Positions 37,001 to 47,341 of a stretch of 51,151 nt of DNA are shown one piece after another. A model generated the notes under the pieces. That model was given only the letters and a program-made list of their open reading frames with translations. It did not search any database and was not told the origin of the DNA. How positions within the stretch are numbered: the stretch's first letter is position 1; every line of letters starts with the position of its first letter. Position numbers and translations under genes: made by a program. The DNA lies in NCBI GenBank assembly GCA_030141605.1, contig JAQGDQ010000848.1, positions 1 through 51,151 on the forward strand, written 5' to 3'. Source of the DNA: Tubiluchus corallicola (taxonomy: Eukaryota; Priapulida; Priapulimorpha; Priapulimorphida; Tubiluchidae).

Positions 37001-39354
37001 AAAATCAATGATGCTCGTTGTCTAATGAAATCTAATTGACTATAGCAAGACGACAGTCTTGAGAAGCAAGCACTGAATCTTTCCGACAAGAAATTTTAAC
37101 GAACCTTTTATTCACAGTAATTTACGCTGCATGTTGGGTGGAAAGGGTTAAGTCAAAGGAGATTACTAGCTATGTACATGTAGGGAGAACTTTTTTGGCT
37201 AAGTCAGTTCTTTTCGATGGGATTTCGACTAGTGTAAACGTACGTCTATCTCTTATTATATTTGAAGTCTTTATTATTCGAAGTCTTAGAACAAGTGATG
37301 CTTAAGGTAGCACTTAGAAGTGAAAAACATTAGTTATAATTCCTTCGACAGCGTGTTACTCAAGATACCCATAGGTTTAAGAAATCATTGCATAACAGAG
37401 TCGGGTTGGTGTCCATAACGTCCCTCTAATATAACACAGATTTAACGAAACTGCTACATTCGTATCGATGTTCACATTTCTACAGCTGCAACCAAATTGG
37501 TTCATTTTGCAATTTGCCATCAAATAAATTTTCATTTGAAATGGCAAATGCTTTTGTAGAAAGACGCCGAAGAAGTAATTCACGGTATTGTTTGCAGCCA
37601 CAAGTTATTCGTCCGGATAAGTAATTTGCTTCTTTTATTACTAATTACCGGAAGCGTAGTTCGTCAACAACCCTAAAACATTATTGCCTAATCTCCACGT
37701 TGCCAGAAAATTAACTTTGTAAAATCCACAATTTATTTTCATGTTCAAAATCCGCGTACTCATTGTATTTCATGAAAGACGTTAGAGAGAGTGTTTGGGG
37801 CGGGGGTAGTGGCTGTTTAAAATCGAAAATGTTAATTAGGAGACTTCGTATAACAGAAGCAACCAAATGTCCGAAATTAGTCTTTGGCTGCTTTGTAAAA
37901 TGCGACGAAGTGAAGAGCCTATAATTATCCCTTTATAAATATTTATTTAAAGTCAGTTTGTATCATAAAATAATTTAGTAATTTAGTACCAGATTTTTTG
38001 TTACATACTTTTAGTGATAACAAAAATACATTATTTTGCTATCGAATTAAAAAAGAAAACATCAATAAAAAAGAAAAACGAAACTTACTAATGACCAAAT
38101 TTCGTCGAGAAATTCCTGTCCATCAGATAAGGGCTACAGTCAACATATGATTAAATTTGTTTTTTATCTAGTATGCCTTCGGGGCCCTATCCATTTAATA
38201 ACTAGGCCATGCATTGCTTAACTTTGCAATCAAACGCGGTAACCACTTACTATTCTCTATGCTTCACAATTGAAAAATTAGCAATCTCTTTTTTCGAAAT
38301 TTCCTAAATAACTTTGTATTATTGTACTAGCTAAATTTTATATCTGAAATTGTCTTTATCTGCAAACAAAGATAGTTCTTAGTGTCCACGTAGTGGGTAA
38401 CTCACACAAATTTAAGCAATTTATATGCAATTACACAAGTTGCGATTGTAAATTAGAGTACGTTGAAGCCCCATTTGCCTAAAAACTTGTTTTTTTTCAG
38501 AGCGTCACCAACATCATCAGAGCCTGCTGGCCAGGTTGGGGCTAACCACGGACAACATAGCCGCGTTCCGCCCCATTAGTGACCACTTCAGCCACGTACA
38601 CGAGGTCAGCGCCGCAATGCGGAAAGCGGGACTGGAATACTGTGACCTCATCATTGGTATAGATTTTACCGCTAGCAATGAATGGCAAGGAAGAAAGACT
38701 CTCAATGGGGACAGTTTGCATTCAACGCGGGGAAACAGAATCTATAATCCATATCAGCGTGTCATCGCCATTTTAGGAGAAACGCTAGAGTGTTTCGCTT
38801 CCAAACAAAACCTCATTCCAGCTTTTGGATTTGGCGATGAAGCCACTAGAGACCACTCGATATTCCCTTTAAAAAGCGACGGAACGTCGTGCAAGGGCTT
38901 CTTCGAAGTGTTACAGTGTTACAATGAGACAGTGCAAAGTGTCACATTGAGTGGTCCAACCAGCTTTGCCCCGGTCATCAACAAAGCCGTTGAAATTGTC
39001 AAACTAAAACAAGCTTATCACATTCTAGTTATAATTGCCGACGGACAGATGCGGATCGAAGAGCCAACAATAAAGGCGATTGTTGATGCGTCTAACCACG
39101 CCCTTAGTATTATAATGGTGGGTGTGGGCGACGGGCCTTGGGACATGATGGAGGAGTTTGATGACCACCTACCGGAGCGAAAATTTGACAACTTTCAGTT
39201 TGTGAATTTCCATCAGACGACGCGAAAGGCTAAAAACCAAGAAGCCAGTTTCGCGTTGCACGCTCTAATGGAAATACCAACTCAATATAAAGCCATCAAG
39301 TCTCTTGCATATTTAGATTTTAGCAACGACAACTCAATCGATAAACAAGTGTGA
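27875..39354 (+). CDS. Copine/RGLG-type vWA protein with N-terminal membrane segment (exons 27875-28039 and 38501-39354)
   Basis: Exon 27875-28039 follows a strong acceptor, starts in phase 1 and ends CGAGGTAAAT in phase 1. Exon 38501-39354 follows a long T-tract acceptor and restores the frame; TGA is at 39352-39354. The first exon encodes DKFCEDLYALCLFCIGTTVA then LYLLWTF, a likely membrane helix. The second is a copine-type von Willebrand A domain: LIIGIDFTASNEW (MIDAS D-x-T-x-S), LIPAFGFGDEATRDH, LSGPTSFAPVI, HILVIIADGQ, SIIMVGVGDGPWDMM, FDNFQFVNFH and LMEIPTQYKAI. These match the plant E3 ligases RGLG and related animal copine-like proteins more closely than classical copines. There are no C2 domains, and the C-terminus stops about 20 residues after the vWA domain without the RING finger of RGLG. 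No ATG is present in the membrane exon before the frame opens, so at least one 5' exon is missing. The exact role is unknown; vWA/copine domains bind proteins in a metal-dependent way. Confidence 0.88.
28057..28400. mobile_element. piggyBac-like MITE, copy 2 (336 bp plus TTAA, inverted)
   Basis: TTAA at 28057-28060 and 28397-28400 flank an element starting CCCTTTCAG and ending CGGGTATGAAAGGG. Read in reverse it aligns along its length with the element at 6294-6739 but lacks about 100 bp. It sits 17 bp inside the long copine intron, next to the splice donor. Confidence 0.82.
28455..29000 (-). mobile_element. CR1/L2-like LINE 3' end
   Basis: On the minus strand a frame near 28945-28775 reads LPLQVKQIKSLSAFKTKLKS, the typical C-terminus of CR1/L2-type ORF2, ending ...EFIYPGPY and stop. 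The 3' UTR ends TTTTAATGGCAAATAAAGAT and a TATATA run at 28540. An (AGT)n/TTCATTCAC tail-like piece at 28459-28480 may be the end of another element. A one-base shift precedes LPLQ. Confidence 0.6.
29148..29493 (+). mobile_element. LTR-like element B in copine intron
   Basis: Related to the element at 9300-9576, sharing CACGTGA, GGCATTACTATC, TTTAATAAATGTGTAG and GATAGTTTGCCAT, and ending AACAACA. AATAAA signals lie at 29413 and 29432. Left border uncertain and no clear target-site duplication. Confidence 0.4.
29912..30478 (-). mobile_element. 5S-rRNA-derived SINE, copy 2 (551 bp, 8-bp TSD)
   Basis: ATGACACT at 29912-29919 and 30471-30478 flank the element. Read on the minus strand, a 5S rRNA-like head (about 30466-30348) begins AGACTACGGCCAAATCACG. 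It includes CTGGTTAGTACTTGGATGGG and ends CCAGGTGCTGTAGGCT, closer to a true 5S than copy 1. The body continues to TGGCGCACACTCCATTGTCT and ends CCAAC next to the duplication. The body is about 115 bp longer than in copy 1, plus small insertions. An open antisense frame (30219-29890) crosses the body; I treat it as fortuitous. Confidence 0.88.
30348..30466 (-). pseudogene. 5S rRNA-like head of SINE copy 2
   Basis: About 119 bp align end to end with animal 5S rRNA, with substitutions in the arms and loop A region (CACGTTGAAAACACCGG). The internal promoter block around GTTAAGCAATGTAGAACC and TTAGTACTTGGATGGGCGAC is recognisable. Not a functional 5S gene. Confidence 0.85.
30479..31194 (-). other. 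Intron DNA with LINE-like (AATTG)n tail
   Basis: At 30675-30705, read on the minus strand, TAAATTGAAATTGAATTGAA is a simple tail of the kind left by LINE 3' ends; the sequence up to about 30870 may be its 3' UTR. No coding part recognised. Confidence 0.35.
31195..31934 (+). repeat. Dispersed repeat R1, long copy
   Basis: Starts ACTAGCAAAGGCCCCGCAAA like the copy at 12424 and stays alignable to GAGAGACCCACC at about 31543. It carries the TGACGTCA CRE palindrome near 31363 with one base changed just outside. A GC-richer section (31544-31915, with C8 at 31788) follows only in this copy, ending in a (TA)n run at 31919-31934. Confidence 0.7.
31935..33014. other. Intron DNA, nothing firm
   Basis: No gene recognised. 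A (GTA)n-TTTATTAACACAG piece at 32398-32440 resembles another minus-strand retroelement tail. Confidence 0.35.
33015..33359 (-). CDS. Unassigned 114-aa ORF, possible COR-domain-like fragment
   Basis: ATG to TAA on the minus strand, inside the long copine intron. Reads MLKMKDTFQPDIGTERVLVW, RKGIAVIHSTGYAIVES and then FYLLQTANDFVLLEVGLPSD. Composition looks protein-like rather than random. The V-W-R-K-G-I pattern followed by alternating beta-type segments recalls the C-terminal part of COR domains in Roco/NACHT-type proteins, but this is a weak impression. A further minus-strand open frame (33603-33370) lies directly upstream and is separated by stops. It could be an exon, a retro-pseudogene or part of a transposon. 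Confidence 0.3.
   Translation of the reverse strand: MLKMKDTFQPDIGTERVLVWRKGIAVIHSTGYAIVESLRQADNTSNSRGVLITVQSDEDDFYLLQTANDFVLLEVGLPSDVAFIKNKAEMIFAKSICREKRHEGRHSYKHLVTV
33360..34499. other. Intron DNA
   Basis: Apart from the short minus-strand frame at 33370-33603 (starts MAAVCRWQLCG, no family seen), nothing recognised. A C9 run occurs at 33948. Confidence 0.35.
34505..34980 (-). mobile_element. CR1/L2-like LINE 3' end with LWNSLP motif
   Basis: On the minus strand the frame from about 34880 reads LHCSIQLWNSLPTSLKHSSS then LSIFKSKFKKTFNDSF and stop at about 34754. LWNSLP followed by SLxxFKxxLKK is the characteristic ORF2 C-terminus of CR1/L2-type LINEs. The 3' UTR carries GCACCAGACGCATTTGCCC, ends GGTAAATAAAGATTTTACTG, and is followed by an (ACT)n-type tail. 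Same family architecture as 28455-29000. Confidence 0.75.
35222..35515 (-). mobile_element. Non-LTR reverse transcriptase fragment
   Basis: Minus-strand frame contains HHYVDFSKAYDKVPR, ALIRFLIRLGCSYLML and GVRQGSSTRCFIFTIYV. These are reverse transcriptase motifs: the F-x-K-A-Y/F-D block, and GVRQG, where GC-P-S-P-x-L-F is normal. The RT upstream of the first motif is absent and the catalytic YxDD block is not present, so this is a dead piece. It abuts the tRNA-like SINE on the right. Confidence 0.75.
35520..35705 (+). mobile_element. tRNA-derived SINE (Leu/Ser-like head)
   Basis: The head GGGTGGCCGAGAGGTTTAGA has an A-box-like TGGCCGAGAGG, and GGGTTCGATAC 31 bp later is a B box, as in class II tRNAs. 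No amino-acyl arm pairing or anticodon arm is kept well enough for a tRNA gene. A body with GTAGGTCGCATGAACGACAA follows, ending AATAAATAAATCTTATCTTT. No clear target-site duplication. Confidence 0.7.
36281..36523 (-). CDS. Unrecognised 80-aa ORF
   Basis: ATG to TAA on the minus strand, with an acceptor-like TTCTTTTTCAG 13 bp before the ATG and an in-frame stop just upstream. Begins MESSPNRTVIASSPLLYDVV and has Leu/Val-rich helical segments. No family recognised and no polyadenylation signal seen. It could be a small gene nested in the copine intron, a pseudogene, or chance. Confidence 0.25.
   Translation of the reverse strand: MESSPNRTVIASSPLLYDVVNPSLLLDCLGLYYVHREVSESLNNGLLTSLGAQAVTIQYLLETGKTLAVISHLFHLTHLQ
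36735..36773 (+). mobile_element. Retroelement tail (ACAATT)n
   Basis: GGAATAAAAAATTACAATTA followed by more ACAATT copies, the form of a LINE 3' terminus on the + strand. The body to the left was not identified. Confidence 0.4.
36774..38500. other. Intron DNA, nothing recognised
   Basis: AT-rich final part of the copine intron up to the T-tract acceptor at 38490-38500. An AAAGGGTTAA at 37145-37154 resembles a lone MITE end, but no partner end was found. Confidence 0.4.
38501..39354 (+). CDS. Copine-like gene, vWA-domain exon
   Basis: One 854-bp exon holds the entire vWA domain, with MIDAS DFTAS at 38662-38676. The reading starts ERHQHHQSLLARLGLTTDNI and ends YLDFSNDNSIDKQV. Several blocks (SNEWQGR, VGVGDGPWD, DNFQFVNF) are shared with RGLG proteins. 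Homology in this exon is unambiguous. Confidence 0.96.
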
Positions 39355-40335
<981 letters not shown>

Positions 40336-40940
40336 CAGCACCGGGTATTTGAGGGGGGATATGAGTGTTTTAAATCCAGGTCCGGCAGCAAGTTGGTTCC
40401 ATTTAGAACAATTTTCTCTTGGAAGCTCTAATGACGCAAACCCATTTTTTCACGTCATTTCAGTAATAGTCTTCCTACTAACGTATCCTTAAAAAACAGA
40501 TGGCTGTTATGTTGATGTACATTATTACCATCATCAAAGGAAAGATTAACAAAACTATGTAGAATGTTCACGCATTACTTATTGTACACCAAATACTTTT
40601 GCGGGGTTTGGCTAGTCTACAACATTTTTTCGAATTCCTGTTATGTCTTTACTATTTCAATAAATACGTTATTTGGTTTACTACGTTACTATTTCTCTGC
40701 ACTTATTTCTTTCATTTATAATTCCATTCAATAATCCTTATTTGAAGGCAGTAATAAGATTAACGTTTAGCACAAAAGCTTGCGTTAATGACTTTATTCA
40801 ACAGATTAAACCCGCACAGCATTAATTATTGTTATAACGATCCAAAAAATACTTAACAAGGAAAGCGAAGGCAAAGTAAATTAATGTGTAATCATACAAC
40901 TAAAGTAGATTGTCGAGCCTTACAAGGCGTTCGAAAAAGA
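40336..40940. other. Intergenic DNA
   Basis: No gene. At about 40589-40622 the minus strand has GACTAGCCAAACCCCGCAAA, resembling the start of repeat R1; possibly a relic. Confidence 0.35.
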
Positions 40941-41245
<305 letters not shown>

Positions 41246-41929
41246 TCATCATTTACTCTCGAACACAACAATGAGCACATTCACACGTTGGTCAAGAGAA
41301 AAATAAATTGATCAGAAAAACTCAATCAGAGATGTAACCAAAAATAAGAAAATGCTGTAATAAAATCAAATATAAAATTTAATTTCAAACTAAATTACAC
41401 TAAATTAGGAGACATTACAACCAGAATTAAACCAACGTGTTTTTGGATTAAATTTAATTTTTGTAAGTTAATTTCATAAAACCGACCTAAAGGTAAAATT
41501 GGCTGAACCTTGCTAGTTTTTTGCAAAAGCACCAAGAACGAAATTAGTTGATAAAATGAGATCATTTATTAAAATGACAATACATTCAATATAGCAAGGC
41601 AAAAAAGGTGGGCACGCCCATATACCGCCACATCCAGCGACAGCAGGCATATGGGTGATTTTCGACAAGACGACGGATGTCATTCATTGATTGGTCGGCT
41701 AGAAACAATGCGCGCGACACTGGCGCGCCTGCTCACCAACATCCCTTACAAAAACTGATTTATTGCTATTCTATCAATAAATTTACCTTTGTGCTATCAA
41801 AACTTTCCCTAAAAAATGAAAACATATCTACTGAAAACCATTTGACGTAGTGCCTTTCTAACGCTCATATTCATGCTCTCATTACCCACAAGCACTTTGA
41901 AAAAACGTAACACATTAACTGGCAGCCAC
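41246..41929. other. Spacer before the satellite, nothing recognised
   Basis: AT-rich, with a GC-richer patch near 41700 (GCGCGCGACACTGGCGCGCC). No gene recognised. Confidence 0.4.
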
Positions 41930-42400
41930 TAATGTTGGCTGATCATATGGGCGGTACTCCAGTTGCCATTAAATGTGTTGCAATAAATGTATTGGATTAT
42001 CCCATGTCTCAGCAATTACAACTTGTCTAGTTATATAGCCTTATACCTATGTTCCTGTGACAAATCAGTTAAGCAATTATTAGAGAGAACCCACTACATT
42101 TACTAGCAGCCATTTGCAATGGCTGATCTGATGGGTTGAGTGGTGCCCCAGCTGCCATTAAATGTATTGGATTATCCCATACATTGGCTATTCAGCATGC
42201 CTAGTTACATAACCTTCCTCCTGCCTCAAATCTGTGTACCAATTCTTGAGAAAATCCACATCATTTACTGGTGTCCATTGATGTTGGCTGATCTAATGGG
42301 TGGAGTGGTGTCCCAGCTGCCATTAAATTTGTTGGATTGCATCATTGCCATAGCTTCCTTAACCATTTGCATTTTGCCTATATTCCCGCCATAATTGTGC
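41930..42400. repeat. Edge of 175-bp satellite, diverged monomers
   Basis: Three imperfect monomers, recognised by AGCCA..TGCAATGGCTGATCT, TGCCATTAAATGTATTGGAT and CCTGTGACAAATC. They are more diverged than those after 44354, as expected at an array edge. Confidence 0.85.
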
Positions 42401-43560
42401 ACACTGTGCTCTAAGAAAACACAGAACTGTTACTGGCCGCCTATCCAATTACCCAGCCTTGCACTTATATTCCTATCACAGTTATTCTTCAACAACACTT
42501 CATGAAAACCATGTATCATTGCGCCAACACTAATTGTTTAAAAGTCCTGTCCATTAACCCACACTTTACATGTTACTACCTGCATTGTTATGGGAACAAT
42601 TGAATAATCTGTGGTTAATCACGTTGAGTCATGATTAATGTTTTTCTAGACTTAGTATCTGTGTTAGCAGAAAGTGTTAGTATCTTAGAGAGGTGCTGCC
42701 ATCTTTTGGTAGATTGCCCGTAAAATAATTTACCTATTTCTTAAGCTGTTTACTGAACTATTCAGGTTTGACAGTAGTAGTTCAGGTTTTTGCAGTGAAA
42801 TGTCATAGTCTGCTAGTAAATTACACAATGCAGTTTGTGCGTTCTGTTAAGATATGTTTTGCTTTATATTATATTATTTTGTGTAATTTTAGTTAACCTT
42901 AAATTGAGGTTAGTGCTTTAAATTTACATTTTTGTCTTTAAAGTGTTAAGCCTAAAATTAATTACTAACATCTAAATGCTCTAGTTTGATACTCTGATGG
43001 TGTGAACTAAAAGTGGGCTTTTTGGTTGCTTATATACAACATGTAAATTCTTGTTGTTCTTGTTGTGTTAGAGACAGGTGCAGGTTTTGAAGCTTGAGTG
43101 ATTATTGCATTGATTTTGTTGATTGATTATTTTGATGTTCAGTGTGGCTAAAGCCTAATAAATTTCTTTTTTATTTTTATTAATTTCAGACTATGTTTTG
43201 CAATTTAGGTTGAAACCTCCCCTCTCTTTGTGCACCATATCTTATGATGCTGGATTATTTTTGAGCACAGTAAAAATAACCAACCTGCACCAGATTGTTC
43301 ATCATTTTTATTGAGGTTTTATGAGGTTACAACATACGGACCAGCATTAACAAAATACTGAGCACAAACTGGATTGTCTCAGAATACACAACCTGATGAG
43401 TCACACATATTGCAATCCTTGCATCTACTTTTCTATTCTAACTGGCACCAATCCATTAAATAACATAAAAACTTGCACCTACTTCCCTCTTTTAATTGTG
43501 CACCAACAAAGAAAAAAAATATTTACAGCAAACCATTAACATTCAATACTTTAAGAATAT
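42401..43560. other. Non-array DNA within the satellite region
   Basis: About 1.1 kb found only in the first diverged block; the two later blocks join the flanking parts directly. Mostly AT-rich with a few very weak monomer-like stretches. Possibly an insertion, but no element ends were seen. Confidence 0.4.
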
Positions 43561-44353
43561 AACATGTCCTCGTGCCTACATTCCTACTCTAACTGTTACC
43601 AATCCTTGAAGAACTATTGTACATACTATGCTATTATAACCTGCTAGGTGGCATCACAGATTCCATTAAATGAATTGGCTCGCTCCTATGTCTACTTTTG
43701 CAATCCATTTATTGAAGTATCTTTGCACCTACATTCCTGCTGCTAAATGTGCCCCAGCAATTAAAAGAAACCACATATCGTTTAGATCTCTACCCACAGT
43801 TTTCCCTCTTATTGTTCACCAAATCAAGAAAACCATATAACCCTAAATGTTGATGAACATGACTGCCGAAGTTATGCCATGGTTGCCATTAGGTATGTTA
43901 GGTTGCCCTATGCGTTTGCTGTCCTACAGACTGACTACTCATACAATTGCTTAATTTGCAACCAGTGCTTACTAAAATTCCTGTCATCTCACGCAAATAC
44001 GTTTCCAACGAATCCGTTATATGCAGCACTTAGCATGATTTGGCTTTTACTACTAGCTAATATTTTCCAAATCATCCCAGAACTCGCCACGTGGAGGCGG
44101 CTGCATATGAGTTCCATAAAAAACCGCATAAAGACTAATTACAAATTGTTAAGTCTAAAATATATGCAAGTTAAAAAAAATTCACACAGGATCAAGGGAT
44201 AGTGTTTACTTGTTTAATGCCATGAAGTGTAAGGTAAAAAATTAGTTACAGAAGAAATTTGATTAACCAAAATACAAACTGCAAAACAGTCGAAAAACAA
44301 CCTACTAAATGCTCGTGCAAAATCTCATTATAGTCTATAGTAAATCACATTTG
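43561..44353. repeat. Higher-order repeat, diverged-monomer block 1
   Basis: Nearly identical blocks lie at 46478-47341 and 49132-49994. Although it looks unlike the 175-bp array, pieces align with a monomer (GCACCTACATTCCTGCTGCT with GTACCTATATTCCTGTGACA; TTCCATTAAATGAATTGGCT with TGCCATTAAATGTATTGGAT). It is therefore made of old monomers. A 107-codon frame at 43879-44202 is open here and in block 2 but broken in block 3. Confidence 0.8.
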
Positions 44354-46477
44354 CTGGCAGCCATTTGCAATGGCTGATCTGATGGGTGGAGTGGTGCCCT
44401 AGCTACCACTAAATGTATTGGATTACCTCAGGCCTTAGCTATAGCAACTTGTTTAATTATATTGCCTTGTACCTATATTCCTGTGACAAATCTGCTAAGC
44501 AAGTATTTGAGAGAACCCACTATATTTACTAGCAGCCATTTGCAATGGCTGATCTGATGGGTGGAGTGGTGCCCCAGCTACCACTAAATGTATTGGATTA
44601 CCTCAGGCCTTAGCTATTCAACATGCCTAGTTATATTGCCCTGTACCTATATTCCATTGACAAATCTGTTAAGCAATTATTTGAGAAAACCCACTACATT
44701 TATTGGCAGCCATTTGCAATGGCTGATCTGATGGGTGGAGTGGTGCCCCAGCTACCACAAAATGTATTGGATTACCTCAGGCCTTAGCTATTCAACATGC
44801 CTAGTTATATTGCCCTGTACCTATATTCCTGTGACACATCTGTTAAGCAATTATTTGAGAAAACCCACTACATTTATTGGCAGCCATTTGCAATGGCTGA
44901 TCTAATGGGTGGAGTGGTGCCCCAGCTACCACTAAATGTATTGGATTACCTCAGGCCTTAGCTATAGCAACTTGCCTAGTTATACAGCCTTGTACCTATA
45001 TTCCTGTGACAAATCTGCTAAGCAAGTATTTGAGAGAACCCACTACATTTACTAGTGGCTGATCTAATGGGTGGAGTGGTGCCCCAGCTACCACTAAATG
45101 TATTGGATTATCTCAGGCCTTAGCTATAGCAACATGCCTAGTTATACTGCCTTGTACCTATATTCCTGTGACAAATCTGCTAAGCAATGATTTGAGAAAA
45201 CCCACTACATTTACTGGCAGCCATTTGCAATGGCTGATCTGATGGGTGGAGTGGTGCCCCAGCTACCATTAAATGTATTGGATTACCTCAGGCCTTAGCT
45301 ATAGCAACTTGTTTAATTATATTGCCTTGTACCTATATTCCTGTGACAAATCTGCTAAGCAAGTATTTGAGAGAACCCACTATATTTACTAGCAGCCATT
45401 TGCAATGGCTGATCTGATGGGTGGAGTGGTGCCCCAGCTACCACAAAATGTATTGGATTACCTCAGGCCTTAGCTATTCAACATGCCTAGTTATATTGCC
45501 CTGTACCTATATTCCTGTGACACATCTGTTAAGCAATTATTTGAGAAAACCCACTACATTTATTGGCAGCCATTTGCAATGGCTGATCTAATGGGTGGAG
45601 TGGTGCCCCAGCTACCACTAAATGTATTGGATTACCTCAGGCCTTAGCTATAGCAACTTGCCTAGTTATACAGCCTTGTACCTATATTCCTGTGACAAAT
45701 CTGCTAAGCAAGTATTTGAGAGAACCCACTACATTTACTAGCAGCCATTTGCAATGGCTGATCTAATGGGTGGAGTGGTGCCCCAGTTACCATTAAATGT
45801 ATTGGATTACCTCAGGCCTTAGCTATAGCAACTTGTTTAATTATATTGCCTTGTACCTATATTCCTGTGACAAATCTGCTAAGCAAGTATTTGAGAGAAC
45901 CCACTACATTTACTAGCAGCCATTTGCAATGGCTGATCTGATGGGTGGAGTGGTGCCCCAGCTACCACTAAATGTATTGGATTACCTCAGGCCTTAGCTA
46001 TTCAACATGCCTGGTTATATTGCCCTGTACCTATATTCCTGTGACAAATCTGTTAAGCAATTATTTGAGAAAACCCACTACATTTATTGGCAGCCATTTG
46101 CAATGGCTGATCTGATGGGTGGAGTGGTGCCCCTGCTACCACTAAATGTATTGGATTACCTCAGGCCCTAGCTATTCAACATGCCTAGTTATATTGCCCT
46201 GTACCTATATTCCTGTGACACATCTGTTAAGCAATTATTTGAGAAAACCCACTACATTTATTGGCAGCCATTTGCAATGGCTGATCTAATGGGTGGAGTG
46301 GTGCCCCAGCTACCACTAAATGTATTGGATTACCTCAGGCCTTAGCTATAGCAACTTGCCTAGTTATACAGCCTTGTACCTATATTCCTGTGACAAATCT
46401 GCTAAGCAATTATTCGAGAAAACCCACTACATTTACTGGCAGCCATTTTCAATGGCTGATCTGATGGGTGGAGTGGT
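44354..46477. repeat. 175-bp satellite array 1 (about 12 monomers)
   Basis: Monomer: GCAGCCATTTGCAATGGCTG, ATCTGATGGGTGGAGTGGTG, CCATTAAATGTATTGGATTA, then TACCTATATTCCTGTGACAA and TTATTTGAGAAAACCCACTA. Length 2124 bp = 12 monomers plus a partial, less a 16-bp deletion (loss of CAGCCATTTGCAATGG-type sequence near 45056). Multi-monomer sub-blocks recur at steps of 3 or 5 monomers. Confidence 0.95.
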
Positions 46478-47341
46478 GTCAAGCTGCCATTAAATATGTT
46501 GTGCTATTACAACCTTCCTTAGCCATTTACATTTTGTCTATATTCCTGCCATAACTGTGCTCACTTTGTACCCCTCTGACTGATACCAATTGTTTGAAAA
46601 ACGATTGTACATACTATACAATTGTCCACTGGTAGGTGGCATCACAGATTCCATTAAATGAATTGGCCTGCTCCTATGTCTACTTTTGCAATCCGATTAT
46701 TGATGTATCTTTGCACCTACATTCCTGCTGCTAAATGTGCCCCAGCTATTCAAAGAAACCACATATCGCTTAGATCTCTACCTACAGTTTTCCCTCTTAT
46801 TGTTCACCAAATCAAGAAAACCATATAACCCTAAATGTTGCTGAACATGACTGCCGAAGTTATGCCATGGTTGCCATTAGGTATGTTAGGTTGCCCTATA
46901 CCTTTGCTGTCCTACAGACTGACTACTCATACAATTGCTTAATTTGCAACCAGTGCTTACTAAAATTCCTGTCATCTCACACAAATACGTTTCCAACGAA
47001 CCCGTTATATGCAGCACTTAGCATGATTTGGCTCTTACTACTAGCTAATATTTTCCAAATCATCCCAGAACTCGCCACGTGGAGGTGGCTGCATATGAGT
47101 TCCATAAAAAACCGCATAAAGACTAATTACAAATTGTTAAGTCTAAAATATATGCAAGTTAAAAAAAATTCACACAGGATCAAGGGATAGTGTTTACTTG
47201 TTTAATGCCATGAAGTGTAAGGTAAAAAATTAGTTACAGAAGAAATTTGACTAACCAAAATACAAACTGCAAAGCAGTCGAAAAACAACCTACTAAATGC
47301 TCGTGCAAAATCTCATTACAGTCTATAGTAAATCACATTTG
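46478..47341. repeat. Higher-order repeat, diverged-monomer block 2
   Basis: Starts where a monomer changes to GTGGTGTCAAGCTGCCATTA and runs 864 bp to the next CTGGCAGCC. The frame at 46867-47190 differs from block 1 by three residues (A12T, A39T, R73W). Confidence 0.9.

Noticed and set aside
37145-37154. Third piggyBac-like MITE (AAAGGGTTAA)
   Set aside because: Only one end-like motif; no matching CCCTTT end or internal similarity nearby.
43879-44202. 107-codon frame in the diverged satellite block, open in two of three copies
   Set aside because: The third copy at 49522 is broken by stops, and the block aligns with old monomers; the three residue changes between copies are all replacements.
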